Source: CAYSYY01 sp964576115 [NCBI: uncultured Gemmatimonadota bacterium] (GTDB lineage: Bacteria > Blakebacterota > Blakebacteria > Blakebacterales). From it: a stretch of 26,487 nucleotides of DNA. Below the pieces are notes generated by a model. The model made no database searches and was not told the origin of the DNA. It saw only the letters and a list, made by a program, of their open reading frames with translations. Each line of letters opens with the position of its first letter. Position 1 is the stretch's first letter. Below, piece after piece: positions 1-8,438 of the stretch. The translations under genes and the position numbers were made by a program. The stretch lies in assembly GCA_964576115.1 (NCBI GenBank), contig CAZNUA010000048.1, forward strand, positions 1 to 26,487, read 5' to 3'.

Positions 1-2
1 CC

Positions 3-3000
3 CGGCGAATCAGAGCGCACAACCGGTACGGTTTCATCCCGCTTGTCCTGATACTGCTTCCGATCGGGTGCGCCCGGCATCCGCCCCCGGCATCGATCCC
101 TTCCGAGACCGCCCTCTGGGATCGCGCACCGAACGGCTATATCAGCGGTTGGAACCGGAGCCTCGAGGGGGGCGGTTTCCGCTACCACTCTCCCCACCCC
201 GAGGTGGGCACCTCCCTGCTGACCCGGGCCACCGACACCCCGATGCCGATCGCCTGGGAAACCGCTCCCGTGCCGCGGGATCCCGGCCCTGCCGAGGCGA
301 TCTTCGTCTGGATGGGCGGTTTCAACCGCGGTTCACCGAACCACGATTTCTTTTTCTCCATCGACGGGCGGGAGACCTTCACCATCTCCACCATCCCCGA
401 GGGTACCGGCGAGCAGTGGGAGATCGCCGGCGCCGACGGATGCCGGCTCGGTTTCCGCTCGCTGCTGACCGACCGTTACGACGACCTGATGGGTTACCTC
501 TATCTGTCCGTCCCGCGCCGACTGCTCACCCCGTCCCGGCCGGTACGGATCGATGTCGTCGGCGAGCGGGCGGGAAGTAACGACTGGTACATGACCTTCG
601 AGCACCCGGTTACAGAGGGCGTCACCCTGATCGCCGAGCCCGCCCTGGTCAGCGATCCCGGCGGTCCCCGGCAGCTCATCAGGGTGGATGTCGAGCATCT
701 CGGTCCGCCGGCTGCAGCCGAGGTGCTCTTCGATGGTATGGTCCTGGGCGCCCTCGATCTCGAACCGGGCTATAACGCCCTCGACACATCCCTGCCCGCC
801 GTTCGCGAACCTGTCGAGGTCGCCCTCGAGGTCCGGATCCCGGATATGGAACCGCTCGTCGAGACCGTCCGCCTGGCTCCGGTTCAGCCCCAGGAGCTCT
901 GGCTGCTGCATCATTCCCATGTCGACATCGGCTACACCCACCTGCAGGCCGAGGTGGCCCGGCTGCAGATCGAAAATATCGAGAACGCGATTGCGTACGC
1001 CGAGGCCAGTCGGGAGAATCCGCCCGGTTCTCGATTCAAGTGGAACACCGAGGTGCTCTGGGCCGTCGACGAATATCTGCGAGGGGCTTCTGATGAACAG
1101 CGAGCTCGTTTCGGTGAAGCAGTCCGACAGGGGTGGATCGGTCTCGACGCACTCTATGCCAACGTTCTGACCGGGCTCTGCCGTTCCGAGGAACTGCTCC
1201 AGCTCTTCACCTGCGCCCGCGAGCTGGCCGAGGAGTTCGGGGTGCCGATCGAAGGAGCCATGATCACCGACATCCCCGGCTGGACCTGGGCGCTCATACC
1301 GGCCATGGCCCGCAGCGGGGTGCGTTACTTCTCGATCGGTCCCAACACCGGCCACCGCATCGGCTCGGTTCTCCGCGACCTGGGGGATCGTCCTTTCTGG
1401 TGGGTCTCGCCTTCAGGGACCGAGAAGGTCCTGGTCTGGGTGGCCGGTCGAGGCTATTCGTGGTTCCACACCGGCCTGGGCGCAAGAGCCATCACCACCC
1501 GTCTCGAGCCGGCAGCTCTGTTCAGCTACCTGCGCGAACTGGAAACCGCGGCGTGGCCGTACAGCATGGCTTCCTTCCGCTACAACATCGGTTCGGACAA
1601 CGGGCCTCCCGATGCGTACCTGGCGGACTACGTACGCGACTGGAACGAGCGTTTCCTCACCCCCCGGATCGTCATCGCCACCACGGCGGAGATGATGCGC
1701 GAGTTCGAGCGCCGGCACGGGGAGGAACTGCCCGTCCTGAGCGGCGATATCACCGGTTACTGGGAGGATGGAGCCGCCTCGAGCGCGTATGAAACGGCCC
1801 TGAACCGGCATAGCGCCGAGCGACTGACCACCGCCGGGGCCCTGCAGGCGATGCTGGCGCCGGAGCTCGACCTGAGCGGGGAATTCGCCGAGGCCTGGCG
1901 CCATGTGCTGCTGTACTCCGAGCATACCTGGGGCTCGTGGAACTCGATCAGCGAGCCCGAGGCGCCCTTCACCCTGCAGCAGTGGGAGACCAAGCGGTTC
2001 TTTGCGTTGCGGGCCGATTCCCTCTCCCGGGCCATCGTGGACCGGATCACGAGCGCTGTCGGCGCCCGGCCCCGCTCGACTCCCGCCGCAGCCATGGATG
2101 TCCTCAATCCCTCCTCCTGGTCCCGGGGGGGAGTGCTCACCCTCGGTCCGGAGTACGCCCGCGGAGGCGAGCGGGTCACCGACGCCGAGGGCACCCTGCT
2201 GCCCGCCCAGGTGCTGCGTGACGGTTCGATGGCCGTGCTCGTGCCTGCGATCCCCCCTTTCGGATCCCGCCGGCTGCACTTCGATGACGGCTCGCCCGGT
2301 GCGGGAGGGGGGGTCAGGGTTACCGAAACGGTCCTGGAGAACGGGGTGCTGCGAGTGGAGGTGGATACAGCTTCCGGGGCGGTATGCAGTCTGCGCCGGA
2401 TCGGTCGGACCGAGGAGTTCGTGGACCCTTCCCGTCATCCAGGCCTGAATACCTATGCCTACGTGGCCGGGCGCGATCCCGCCGAGCCGCTGGCCGCCGG
2501 TCAGGTACAGATCGAGATCGGGGAGCGGGGACCGCTCGTCGGGTCGATCGTCATCACCTCCCCGGCGCCCGGCTGCCGGAGTCTGCGGCGCGAAGTGCGC
2601 CTGACCCACGGGGCCGACCGGATCGAAATCGTGGACACCCTCGACAAGGAACGCGTCCGCGATCCCGAGGGTATCCACTTGCTCTTTCCCTTCCACATCC
2701 CCGACGGCGAGGTCCGTATCGATCTGGGCTGGGGTCACTACCGGCCCGGTCCCGACCAGCTACCCGGGGCCAACCGGAACTACTTCAGCGTCCAGCACTG
2801 GGTCGATGTCTCGAACGAGCGCTCCGGCGTGACCTTCGTGCCGGTCGACGCGCCCCTCATCGAACTGGGCCGGATCACGACCGACGCCGTCGCGGTCGGC
2901 TGGCGGGAGCGGATCGAACCTTCCTCGACCCTCATCTCCTACGTCATGAACAACTACTGGGAGACCAACTACCGGGCCTGGCAGGAGGGCCCGGTCACCT

Positions 3001-3314
3001 TCCGGTACACCATGCGACCGCACGATGGCTTCGATCCGGCCGCCGCTACCCGCGTCGGGCTGGAAGCGAGCCAGCCTCTGGTCGTCTGCAATATGGATCC
3101 GGGCGCCGCCCGCCCCGGTTTCGATCTAATCGTCGAGCCGACCGACATCATCGCCATGATCGCACCCCCCGAGCCGGGCCGGAACACCTTCGGGCTACGC
3201 CTCTACAACCCGACTGCAAAGACGATCCGAGCCCGGGTGAGGATGGCCGGGGTCGAACAGGAGTTGATCGAGATCCCCGGCCTGGATTTTACGACCATCC
3301 GGTTCGAACCCTGA
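3..3314 (+). CDS. GH38-type glycosidase (alpha-mannosidase-like) lipoprotein, 5' partial
   Basis: The frame is open from the first bases of the window to the TGA at 3312-3314 (1103 codons), so the start codon lies upstream. The first residues form a lipoprotein signal: basic residues, a hydrophobic stretch (FIPLVLILLPIGC), and a lipobox Cys at 69-71. The enzyme is therefore probably anchored in the outer membrane. The GH38 N-terminal domain begins with HSHVDIGYTH; His at 918-920 and Asp at 924-926 fit the H-x-D zinc ligands. The Asp of ITDIPGW (1269-1271) fits the catalytic nucleophile, and His of SEHTWG (1923-1925) fits the last zinc ligand. The rest, from about 2090, is the beta-rich GH38 C-terminal region. 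About 200 residues precede the catalytic domain and may be a carbohydrate-binding or adaptor domain. The family hydrolyses alpha-mannosides; the exact substrate is not readable. The divergent form resembles DUF5054-like GH38 relatives, so a different specificity is possible. Confidence 0.88.
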   Translation, partial: RRIRAHNRYGFIPLVLILLPIGCARHPPPASIPSETALWDRAPNGYISGWNRSLEGGGFRYHSPHPEVGTSLLTRATDTPMPIAWETAPVPRDPGPAEAIFVWMGGFNRGSPNHDFFFSIDGRETFTISTIPEGTGEQWEIAGADGCRLGFRSLLTDRYDDLMGYLYLSVPRRLLTPSRPVRIDVVGERAGSNDWYMTFEHPVTEGVTLIAEPALVSDPGGPRQLIRVDVEHLGPPAAAEVLFDGMVLGALDLEPGYNALDTSLPAVREPVEVALEVRIPDMEPLVETVRLAPVQPQELWLLHHSHVDIGYTHLQAEVARLQIENIENAIAYAEASRENPPGSRFKWNTEVLWAVDEYLRGASDEQRARFGEAVRQGWIGLDALYANVLTGLCRSEELLQLFTCARELAEEFGVPIEGAMITDIPGWTWALIPAMARSGVRYFSIGPNTGHRIGSVLRDLGDRPFWWVSPSGTEKVLVWVAGRGYSWFHTGLGARAITTRLEPAALFSYLRELETAAWPYSMASFRYNIGSDNGPPDAYLADYVRDWNERFLTPRIVIATTAEMMREFERRHGEELPVLSGDITGYWEDGAASSAYETALNRHSAERLTTAGALQAMLAPELDLSGEFAEAWRHVLLYSEHTWGSWNSISEPEAPFTLQQWETKRFFALRADSLSRAIVDRITSAVGARPRSTPAAAMDVLNPSSWSRGGVLTLGPEYARGGERVTDAEGTLLPAQVLRDGSMAVLVPAIPPFGSRRLHFDDGSPGAGGGVRVTETVLENGVLRVEVDTASGAVCSLRRIGRTEEFVDPSRHPGLNTYAYVAGRDPAEPLAAGQVQIEIGERGPLVGSIVITSPAPGCRSLRREVRLTHGADRIEIVDTLDKERVRDPEGIHLLFPFHIPDGEVRIDLGWGHYRPGPDQLPGANRNYFSVQHWVDVSNERSGVTFVPVDAPLIELGRITTDAVAVGWRERIEPSSTLISYVMNNYWETNYRAWQEGPVTFRYTMRPHDGFDPAAATRVGLEASQPLVVCNMDPGAARPGFDLIVEPTDIIAMIAPPEPGRNTFGLRLYNPTAKTIRARVRMAGVEQELIEIPGLDFTTIRFEP

Positions 3315-3339
3315 CCTGAGGTCCCGAATACTCCTCCGG

Positions 3340-3374
3340 GAGACAGGTGTCGTATATCGAAGAGGGCCTGTCTC
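3340..3374. terminator. inverted repeat between convergent genes, possible bidirectional terminator
   Basis: Arms GAGACAGG (3340-3347) and CCTGTCTC (3367-3374) are perfect complements of 8 bases around a 19-base loop. The repeat sits between the stop of the GH38 gene and the stop of the M23 gene and touches the latter. No T-run follows on either strand, so a Rho-independent role is only suggested by position. Confidence 0.3.
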
Positions 3375-4068
3375 AGAGTCCGGGCAGGTGGAGAATCAGA
3401 TTGGGATCGGGGCAGAGTTCGAGGTAGCGGCGGCGTTCGGAGGGCGGAGCGACCCCCGGGAAATCGCCCTTCCACTCCCCGATATCGGTAATCAGCTGGA
3501 AGTGCAGATGCGGGGGCCAGCCCCCGTTCTCGTGCGCCTCACCGACCTGCCCCACGACCGCCCCGGCCCCGATCTCCTGACCCTGCCGACAGGTGTCCAG
3601 CGAGGAGCGGGTCAGGTGTCCGTAGAGGATCCAGAAAGAGAGCGGGCCCAGCCGGTGCTCGAGGATGATCGTGGGACCGTAGTCCCCCACCCCGGTGTTC
3701 TCGGCCAGGCTGTGCACCGTGGCGGGCAGCGGCGCTGAGACCGGTGTGCCCGATTCGACGAAGATATCGATCCCCAGATGAATGCTGCGCGGTTCCCGGT
3801 CCCGGGTGAAGAGCGGACTGTGGCGGTAGATGACCCGCTCCTCGTCATACCGGCCGATCCCCACCGCCGCCTCCTCGCGATGGAGCACTGCGTCGATCCA
3901 GGCCGAAAAAGCCGCGGGATCGCTCAGATTTACCGCATCGAGCTCGCGATTGTGAACCGAGAGATCGAGCACCGTCAGAGCCGTCTTTGACAGATCGAAG
4001 GAAAAAAGCGGACTAACAGCGGACCTTTCCGCCAGCTGTTTTCTGATCTGATCGCTCATCGAGTCCAT
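3373..4068 (-). CDS. stand-alone M23 (LytM-type) peptidase-domain protein
   Basis: This 231-residue protein carries the M23 zinc signature: HxxxD at His97/Asp101 (HLGID), a YGH at 149-151, and HLH with His189 as the expected third ligand. The family cleaves peptidoglycan cross-bridges or stems, but no signal peptide or membrane segment is visible, so a cytoplasmic location is likely. The sequence around DYGPTIILEH, ENGGWPPHLHF and LCPDPNLIL resembles the M23 module of large fusion proteins that join an APH-type kinase, an M23 domain and a class III aminotransferase. Here only that middle module is present. The start at 4068 is chosen because GGAG lies 7 bases upstream; the internal Met4 is too far from it. 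The gene follows ADOP-1 with a 15-base gap, so it is probably the third gene of the PadR-1 operon. Catalysis on peptidoglycan is not assured. Confidence 0.85.
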   Translation of the reverse strand: MDSMSDQIRKQLAERSAVSPLFSFDLSKTALTVLDLSVHNRELDAVNLSDPAAFSAWIDAVLHREEAAVGIGRYDEERVIYRHSPLFTRDREPRSIHLGIDIFVESGTPVSAPLPATVHSLAENTGVGDYGPTIILEHRLGPLSFWILYGHLTRSSLDTCRQGQEIGAGAVVGQVGEAHENGGWPPHLHFQLITDIGEWKGDFPGVAPPSERRRYLELCPDPNLILHLPGL

Positions 4069-4083
4069 CGAGTATCTCCACTC

Positions 4084-6846
4084 TCATTCTACCCGCAGGG
4101 CGTCCATGGGATCCACCCGCATGGTCCGCAGAGCCGGACAGACCACGGCTGTTATTCCGGTCAGACCGAGCACCACGCAGACGGCCAGCGTCAGCGGGAG
4201 GTTCCAGGCCTCGACTGCTACCGCCACCGACCCGGTGATGAGCCGTATCATGGCAGAGGCCAGAAGCAGGCCCAGTGCCAGACCGGTGAGAACCTGTACG
4301 AGTCCCTGCCGGAGAATCAGGCCGAGGATATTCCGGGCCCTGGCCCCCAGAGCCATCCGCAGACCGACTTCCCGGGTCCGCTGGTCCGCCAGAAAGCTGG
4401 TCACGGCGAACAGGCCTACTGACGCCATGAGGAACGCCGCCACGCCGAAGGTTATAAAAATCCCGCCGATAATGATGAGGTTGATCAGGTTACTGTTGAC
4501 CGCGTCGCGCAGCGTCCTGACAAAGTAGATGGGCGTATCGCCCTGCAGCTCCATGACCTCCTCCCGGAGAGTCGCTGCATAGGTCAACGGTGCTCCCTCG
4601 ACGCACAGACCGATACTCACAAATCCGAGATCCCCCTGGGGAATGGGACGGTAGGCCCCCTGAGGATCCCCCGCCGGGCTGTACGCCCCATCCATATTCA
4701 GGTCGGGAACGACTCCCACCACGGTGAGCCAGGGAGAATCGGTGTCATCATCCCCCAGACGAATCTGTTTGCCCAGAGGCTCCTGGTCGGGAAAGAACTG
4801 CTCGGCGAGGCTCTGATTGATCAGGGCGACGGCAGCCCCCCGGGTATCATCTGAGGCGGTGAAATCGCGGCCCTGCACGACGGGAACATCCAGAGCCCGG
4901 AAGAATCCGGGCGAGATCCAGGCCGATCGAACGTACGGGCCCTCTCCCCTTCCCACGGATTCGTCGCCCTGGAGCCCGAGTCGGAGCCGCTGCGCTTCTT
5001 CTCCGGGCAGAGAGGTGGCCAGGAAGGTCGAGACCACCCCCGGATGAGCCTCGAGCCGGCTGCACACATCCCGGTAGAAGGCCTGCCGAGCATCCCGGTC
5101 GGGAAAGTACTCGTCGAAGAGCCCGACCCGGGCCGTCAGCACCTGATCGACGGGATAGGGATAGTCCACGGTCTGTTTATTAACAACCCGCAGGGCCACA
5201 TGGCCGGAGGTCACCATGAGAGCAGCCGATACGACGAGCTGAGCCGTCACCAGCAAACGGCTCAGTCGACCCTGCTTCAGGCCGGATCCGCCCCGCATGC
5301 CGGTCCGAAGAACCGTCTGAACACCGGTCCGGGAGGCTCGGTAGGCCGGGATGAGACCGGAGAGGATCGCAGCCAGGACCGTACTGGCCAGGACGAAAAG
5401 AAGAATGGGGGCATCCACCCGGAAGATCATCCAGAAGGGCGGTGGATAGGTCAGGTTGACCATAACGGTCCGGTTGAGGATTTCCATGATCCCGATCGTC
5501 AGAGCTGTTCCGAAGCAGGCTCCCCCCACCGCCAGAAGCAGAGCTTCCTGAAAAACCTCCTTCATGACCTGTCCCCGGCCGGCCCCTATGGCTACCCGGA
5601 TAGCCAGGTCCCGGGATCGGGTCACAGCCCGGGCCAGGAGGAGGTTGGCCACATTGAAACAGGCGATCAGAAGGACCGAGAATCCGGTCAGAAGAAGAAA
5701 GGCAACGACGCCCCAGAGGTCCGAATCCTGGTATGACAGCGGGTAGGGTTCAAGATAGGCGCGGCGTCCCCGGGTTGATTCGGGGTACGCCTGATCCAGC
5801 CGGGTACTGATACCGTCGAACTCGGCCTTCGCTTCATTCAGGGTCACCCCGTCGCGAAGCCGGCCGAAGACCTCGAGTCCGGGGCCCTGCCCGCGCTCAA
5901 AGGTCTGGGGATCCACCGCCAGAGGCAGCCAGATGTCCTCCCAGTAGGGGAACCCGAATCCCTCGGGCATGATCCCTGCGATCGTGGTCGGCTCTCCGTT
6001 CACTCTCATCACCCGGCCGATGATGTCACCATCGGCGCCGAAGCGACTCTGCCAGACTGTATAGGAGATCAGCGCCACCCCCGGCGCTCCGGGGAGCCCT
6101 TCTTCGGGCAGGAAGGCGCGTCCCATGAACGGCCGGACCTGAAGCAGATCGAAGGTATTGGTCGTCACCCAGGCGCCAAAGAACCGTTCCGGCCGGTCGA
6201 TGCCCGAGAGGTTCACGGTACCGGTGTAAAAACCGCCGAGATCCTCGAAGGTCGTCTGCTGTTCCCGCCAGTCGCGCAGATCGTGCAGGCTGACCGGGAG
6301 CCCGCTATCGACCTGTTCGGGATCAACCTGTTCCAGGTGCATGATCCGGCGCCCCCCGGGGACCGGCAGCGGCCGAAAAGCCATGGCCGCGACCAGGCAG
6401 AAGAGTACCGTGGTGAGACCGATCCCGAATCCGAGAACAACGATGCCACCGATCGAGAGCGACGGCCGACGGATCAGAGCCCGAACGGAATGCTTGAGAT
6501 CCCGCCCCATATCGGGCAACCGGCTCCACCCTCGCCGGGTCGAGGAAAGTTCGCGAAGCTCTATCCTCTCCTGCTGGCTATCAGATCGATCGCCTCTCTT
6601 CCTCCAGCTCCGGGCCCGGAGCCTGAGCCCGCCGATTCCGGCTCCGACACACTCTCGAAACAGGAACAGGACCTTCCCGGTCAGGCTTTTTCCGACATCG
6701 GCAAGCTTGCTGACGAACGTCCTGACCATGTCAGACCCGAATTCGCCCCGGAAGGCGGACGGGTAGGAGTGGAGGCAGAACCGAAAAAAGGCGACGATCC
6801 AACCGCTCGATGGCGACGTTCCCGTCGTATTCCTCACCGGATTCAT
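4084..6846 (-). CDS. ADOP-1: MacB/FtsX-type orphan ABC permease
   Basis: This 920-residue membrane protein has two MacB/FtsX units, each a membrane-proximal segment, a periplasmic MacB_PCD-like domain and three membrane helices. The family permease segment NVANLLLARAVTRSRDLAIR and the C-terminal FtsX ending RVDPMDALRVE are clear. About 115 residues precede the first MacB unit and include FCLHSYPSAFRGEFGSDMVR, a prefix type different from ADOP-2 and ADOP-3. No ATPase subunit is encoded nearby. Such proteins are annotated as ABC-type permeases, but their cargo is unknown. The reading frame stays open to 7005, but those 53 codons overlap PadR-1. ATG at 6844-6846 has AAGGA 7 bases upstream and lies one base after the PadR stop (TGA-G-ATG), so I use it and infer coupled translation. 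Confidence 0.9.
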   Translation of the reverse strand: MNPVRNTTGTSPSSGWIVAFFRFCLHSYPSAFRGEFGSDMVRTFVSKLADVGKSLTGKVLFLFRECVGAGIGGLRLRARSWRKRGDRSDSQQERIELRELSSTRRGWSRLPDMGRDLKHSVRALIRRPSLSIGGIVVLGFGIGLTTVLFCLVAAMAFRPLPVPGGRRIMHLEQVDPEQVDSGLPVSLHDLRDWREQQTTFEDLGGFYTGTVNLSGIDRPERFFGAWVTTNTFDLLQVRPFMGRAFLPEEGLPGAPGVALISYTVWQSRFGADGDIIGRVMRVNGEPTTIAGIMPEGFGFPYWEDIWLPLAVDPQTFERGQGPGLEVFGRLRDGVTLNEAKAEFDGISTRLDQAYPESTRGRRAYLEPYPLSYQDSDLWGVVAFLLLTGFSVLLIACFNVANLLLARAVTRSRDLAIRVAIGAGRGQVMKEVFQEALLLAVGGACFGTALTIGIMEILNRTVMVNLTYPPPFWMIFRVDAPILLFVLASTVLAAILSGLIPAYRASRTGVQTVLRTGMRGGSGLKQGRLSRLLVTAQLVVSAALMVTSGHVALRVVNKQTVDYPYPVDQVLTARVGLFDEYFPDRDARQAFYRDVCSRLEAHPGVVSTFLATSLPGEEAQRLRLGLQGDESVGRGEGPYVRSAWISPGFFRALDVPVVQGRDFTASDDTRGAAVALINQSLAEQFFPDQEPLGKQIRLGDDDTDSPWLTVVGVVPDLNMDGAYSPAGDPQGAYRPIPQGDLGFVSIGLCVEGAPLTYAATLREEVMELQGDTPIYFVRTLRDAVNSNLINLIIIGGIFITFGVAAFLMASVGLFAVTSFLADQRTREVGLRMALGARARNILGLILRQGLVQVLTGLALGLLLASAMIRLITGSVAVAVEAWNLPLTLAVCVVLGLTGITAVVCPALRTMRVDPMDALRVE

Positions 6847-6847
6847 C

Positions 6848-7204
6848 TCACAGTCCTTTCGGCGAGAGAGCCCGGTTCCGGGCCAGTGAGACGAGGTTTT
6901 CCAGCCGTTCCACTTCCAGGGCCATAACCCTGCGGCCCAGGGAGGTATAGCGGAAGTACTTGCGCCGAGCGTCATCATGGCCATCGCCGGGTTCGAATTC
7001 CTCAACCAATCCGTCGTCCTTGAGCCGCTTCAGGGCCTGATAGAGACTCCCGGTGGTCGGTTTCAGCCTCCCGGCCGTCCGTTCCTCGATCTCTTTGCCG
7101 AGGGCGTAGCCGTGCGAAGCTCCCGAACCCAGGGCCAGAAGGATCTGAAAGGCGAACTCGGAAAGAGGCAGGTAGTGTTCTGGATCTGTCGCCATACCGG
7201 ACAT
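6848..7204 (-). CDS. PadR-1: PadR-family transcriptional regulator
   Basis: This 118-residue winged-helix regulator shows the PadR core, SHGYALGKEIEERT followed by PTTGSLYQALKRLKDDGLV, and a charged C-terminal helix for dimer formation. PadR proteins usually repress their own operon and respond to small molecules or stress. It lacks the usual LLRGTLDLLIL opening seen in PadR-2 and PadR-3 and instead starts LSEFAFQILLAL, so it belongs to another PadR subtype. The start at 7204 has an AAGGAAG site close upstream; Met4 at 7195 is the alternative. It is first in the operon with ADOP-1 and the M23 gene. Two inverted repeats in the upstream 150 bases are candidate operators. Confidence 0.9.
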   Translation of the reverse strand: MSGMATDPEHYLPLSEFAFQILLALGSGASHGYALGKEIEERTAGRLKPTTGSLYQALKRLKDDGLVEEFEPGDGHDDARRKYFRYTSLGRRVMALEVERLENLVSLARNRALSPKGL

Positions 7205-7252
7205 GGCTTTCTTCCTTGTCTGTGTCTTCCGGATTCCTCAACTGGTTCCGGT

Positions 7253-7281
7253 GCAGAAACGGCTCTTTACCGCGTTTCTGC
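7253..7281 (-). promoter_or_regulatory. 9-bp inverted repeat in the PadR-1 leader
   Basis: GCAGAAACG (7253-7261) and CGTTTCTGC (7273-7281) are perfect inverted arms around an 11-base centre. The element lies 49-77 bases upstream of the PadR-1 start. It could be an operator or an mRNA leader hairpin. Basis: seen directly; function inferred. Confidence 0.35.
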
Positions 7282-7322
7282 CTCGTGTCCTGTCACGCGA
7301 CATGGCACTCGGGAACGCTGTC

Positions 7323-7347
7323 ATTGTAGTGGCTTTCACTATAGTGA
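7323..7347 (-). promoter_or_regulatory. candidate PadR-1 promoter with a 12-bp palindromic operator
   Basis: On the minus strand the -10-like hexamer TACAAT (7323-7328 on the plus strand as ATTGTA) is preceded by the perfect palindrome TCACTATAGTGA (7336-7347). The palindrome would fall between -35 and -10, a typical repressor site. A -35 box is weak (near ATTCTC), so the promoter is a suggestion only. Confidence 0.35.
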
Positions 7348-7474
7348 GAATACGATTCAAACTGAGAAAAGGTTCCAGCAGCTCACCGCCGAGTATCCTG
7401 AGTCATGAGTTTGTTGCGGCACACCGGGGATCGTCAATCCGTCCCCACGCGTCACCGCGAACGTGAATATCTCC

Positions 7475-7633
7475 TCACAGCGCCAGCCTATGCCCGCCGT
7501 GCACGAAGAGATGCTCTCCCGTGATCCAGCCGGCCTGCTCCGATGCCAGCCAGAGAACCGCGTCGGCGATGTCCTCGGGGTTGTTGTCGCCGGTGACGAT
7601 GACCACCGCATCGTGCAGACCCGGATCGATCAT
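7475..7633 (-). pseudogene. short-chain dehydrogenase (SDR) remnant with internal in-frame deletion, 52 codons
   Basis: This is a complete 52-codon frame, ATG to TGA, with a strong ribosome site (AAGGA 7 bases before ATG at 7631-7633). Its first 18 residues, MIDPGLHDAVVIVTGDNN, read as an SDR beginning: beta-1 followed by the start of the nucleotide-binding TG loop. Its last 34 residues include PEDIADAVLWLASEQAGW, ITGEHLFVHGG and HRL, a typical SDR C-terminus. About 200 central residues, including the expected YxxxK catalytic pair, are missing, and the join is in frame. An NAD(P)-dependent oxidoreductase of normal length (about 250 residues) cannot be made. It lies 40 bases downstream of the DUF1080 lipoprotein gene on the same strand, so the two may have formed an operon. 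A real micro-protein is possible but unlikely. Confidence 0.65.
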
Positions 7634-7673
7634 GATGGATTCCTTCAATCAACAGGTCAGGTGAGAGCCTCCC

Positions 7674-8438
7674 TCAACGGTTCCGACTCAGGTCCTTGAG
7701 TTCGATCCTGCGGAACTCGATCGGGTGGGTCTCGGCCTGCAGAGCGATATAGCCGCTTTCGAGCAGAGTCCCTTCGGGCAGGGGAAAGCCCTCGGGCACG
7801 TCGCCCCCGATCTGCGGCTGCTCATAGGTGAAGACAGTATCACCCTCCACAACGTGATAGATGAATCCCGACGAGTGCACATGCATCTCGACCGTGACCC
7901 ACTCGTCGCCAGGAAAGGTTCTCGAGGTTGAGTTGGTGCAGTGCCTGGTGATGAGTTCGCCTTCCATGACCACGTGGGTGCCGGGCGTGCAGACGTTCAG
8001 GGTCGGCCGCTCCCCCTCCCCCGTTCCCCCCAGGAACTGCGCTTCGACCGAAACCGGAAAGTCCTGGTCCAGGAGCATGCTCCGGGCCGACTGGGAATGC
8101 AGCATGGCCCCATTGTTTCTCAAGGCCCAGCCGGGTCCGCCCGCGATCTGCTCGCCCGTGAAGCGGTATTCCACCCGCAGGATGTATTCCGAAAAAGGCT
8201 GGTGATAGAAGATGTGCCCGAACTCCCCTCCCCACGTTCCCTCATAGTCCTCGTAGCTGACTTTGAGCAGCCCGTCCTCGACCCGGAAGATATCCCGGTA
8301 GTTGTCGTTGAGCTCGTGGCCGGAGATCTTGACATCCCAGCCCGAGAGATCGGAACCGTTGAAGAGCTGGATCCAGTCATCCTGAGCGGCACTGCAGCCG
8401 GCCAGAGCGAGCAGGGGGAGCAGGGAGAGATACTTCAT
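7674..8438 (-). CDS. 3-keto-disaccharide hydrolase (DUF1080)-like lipoprotein
   Basis: This 254-residue protein starts MKYLSLLPLLALAGCSA, a lipoprotein signal peptide with lipobox LAGC, so it is exported and lipid-anchored. The mature part begins WIQLFNGSDLSGWDVKISG, the usual opening of the DUF1080/3-keto-disaccharide hydrolase fold (concanavalin-like beta sandwich), and continues with FRVEDGLLKVSYEDYEGTWG. It ends with GYIALQAETHPIEFRRIELK, the family's common last strand. Members act on 3-keto-glycosides or bind and hydrolyse sugars; the substrate is not readable here. The open frame extends 38 codons upstream, but that stretch has no sensible protein start, whereas the ATG at 8436-8438 is immediately followed by the signal peptide. 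An AGGG lies about 12 bases upstream. The SDR remnant follows after 40 bases; SDR or GFO/IDH oxidoreductases commonly neighbour this family. Confidence 0.87.
   Translation of the reverse strand: MKYLSLLPLLALAGCSAAQDDWIQLFNGSDLSGWDVKISGHELNDNYRDIFRVEDGLLKVSYEDYEGTWGGEFGHIFYHQPFSEYILRVEYRFTGEQIAGGPGWALRNNGAMLHSQSARSMLLDQDFPVSVEAQFLGGTGEGERPTLNVCTPGTHVVMEGELITRHCTNSTSRTFPGDEWVTVEMHVHSSGFIYHVVEGDTVFTYEQPQIGGDVPEGFPLPEGTLLESGYIALQAETHPIEFRRIELKDLSRNR

Noticed and set aside
204-206. GTG at 204 as the start of the GH38 gene
   Set aside because: The same frame is open to the window edge and encodes a lipoprotein signal peptide upstream of this codon, so the true start lies outside the window.
1413-2738. 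Long open frame (441 codons) on the minus strand inside the GH38 gene
   Set aside because: It is antisense to a clear glycosidase. High-GC coding DNA keeps long antisense frames open, and the translation shows no family features.
6847-7005. N-terminal extension of ADOP-1
   Set aside because: These 53 codons overlap PadR-1 in another frame and are not permease-like; the ATG at 6846 has a good ribosome site.
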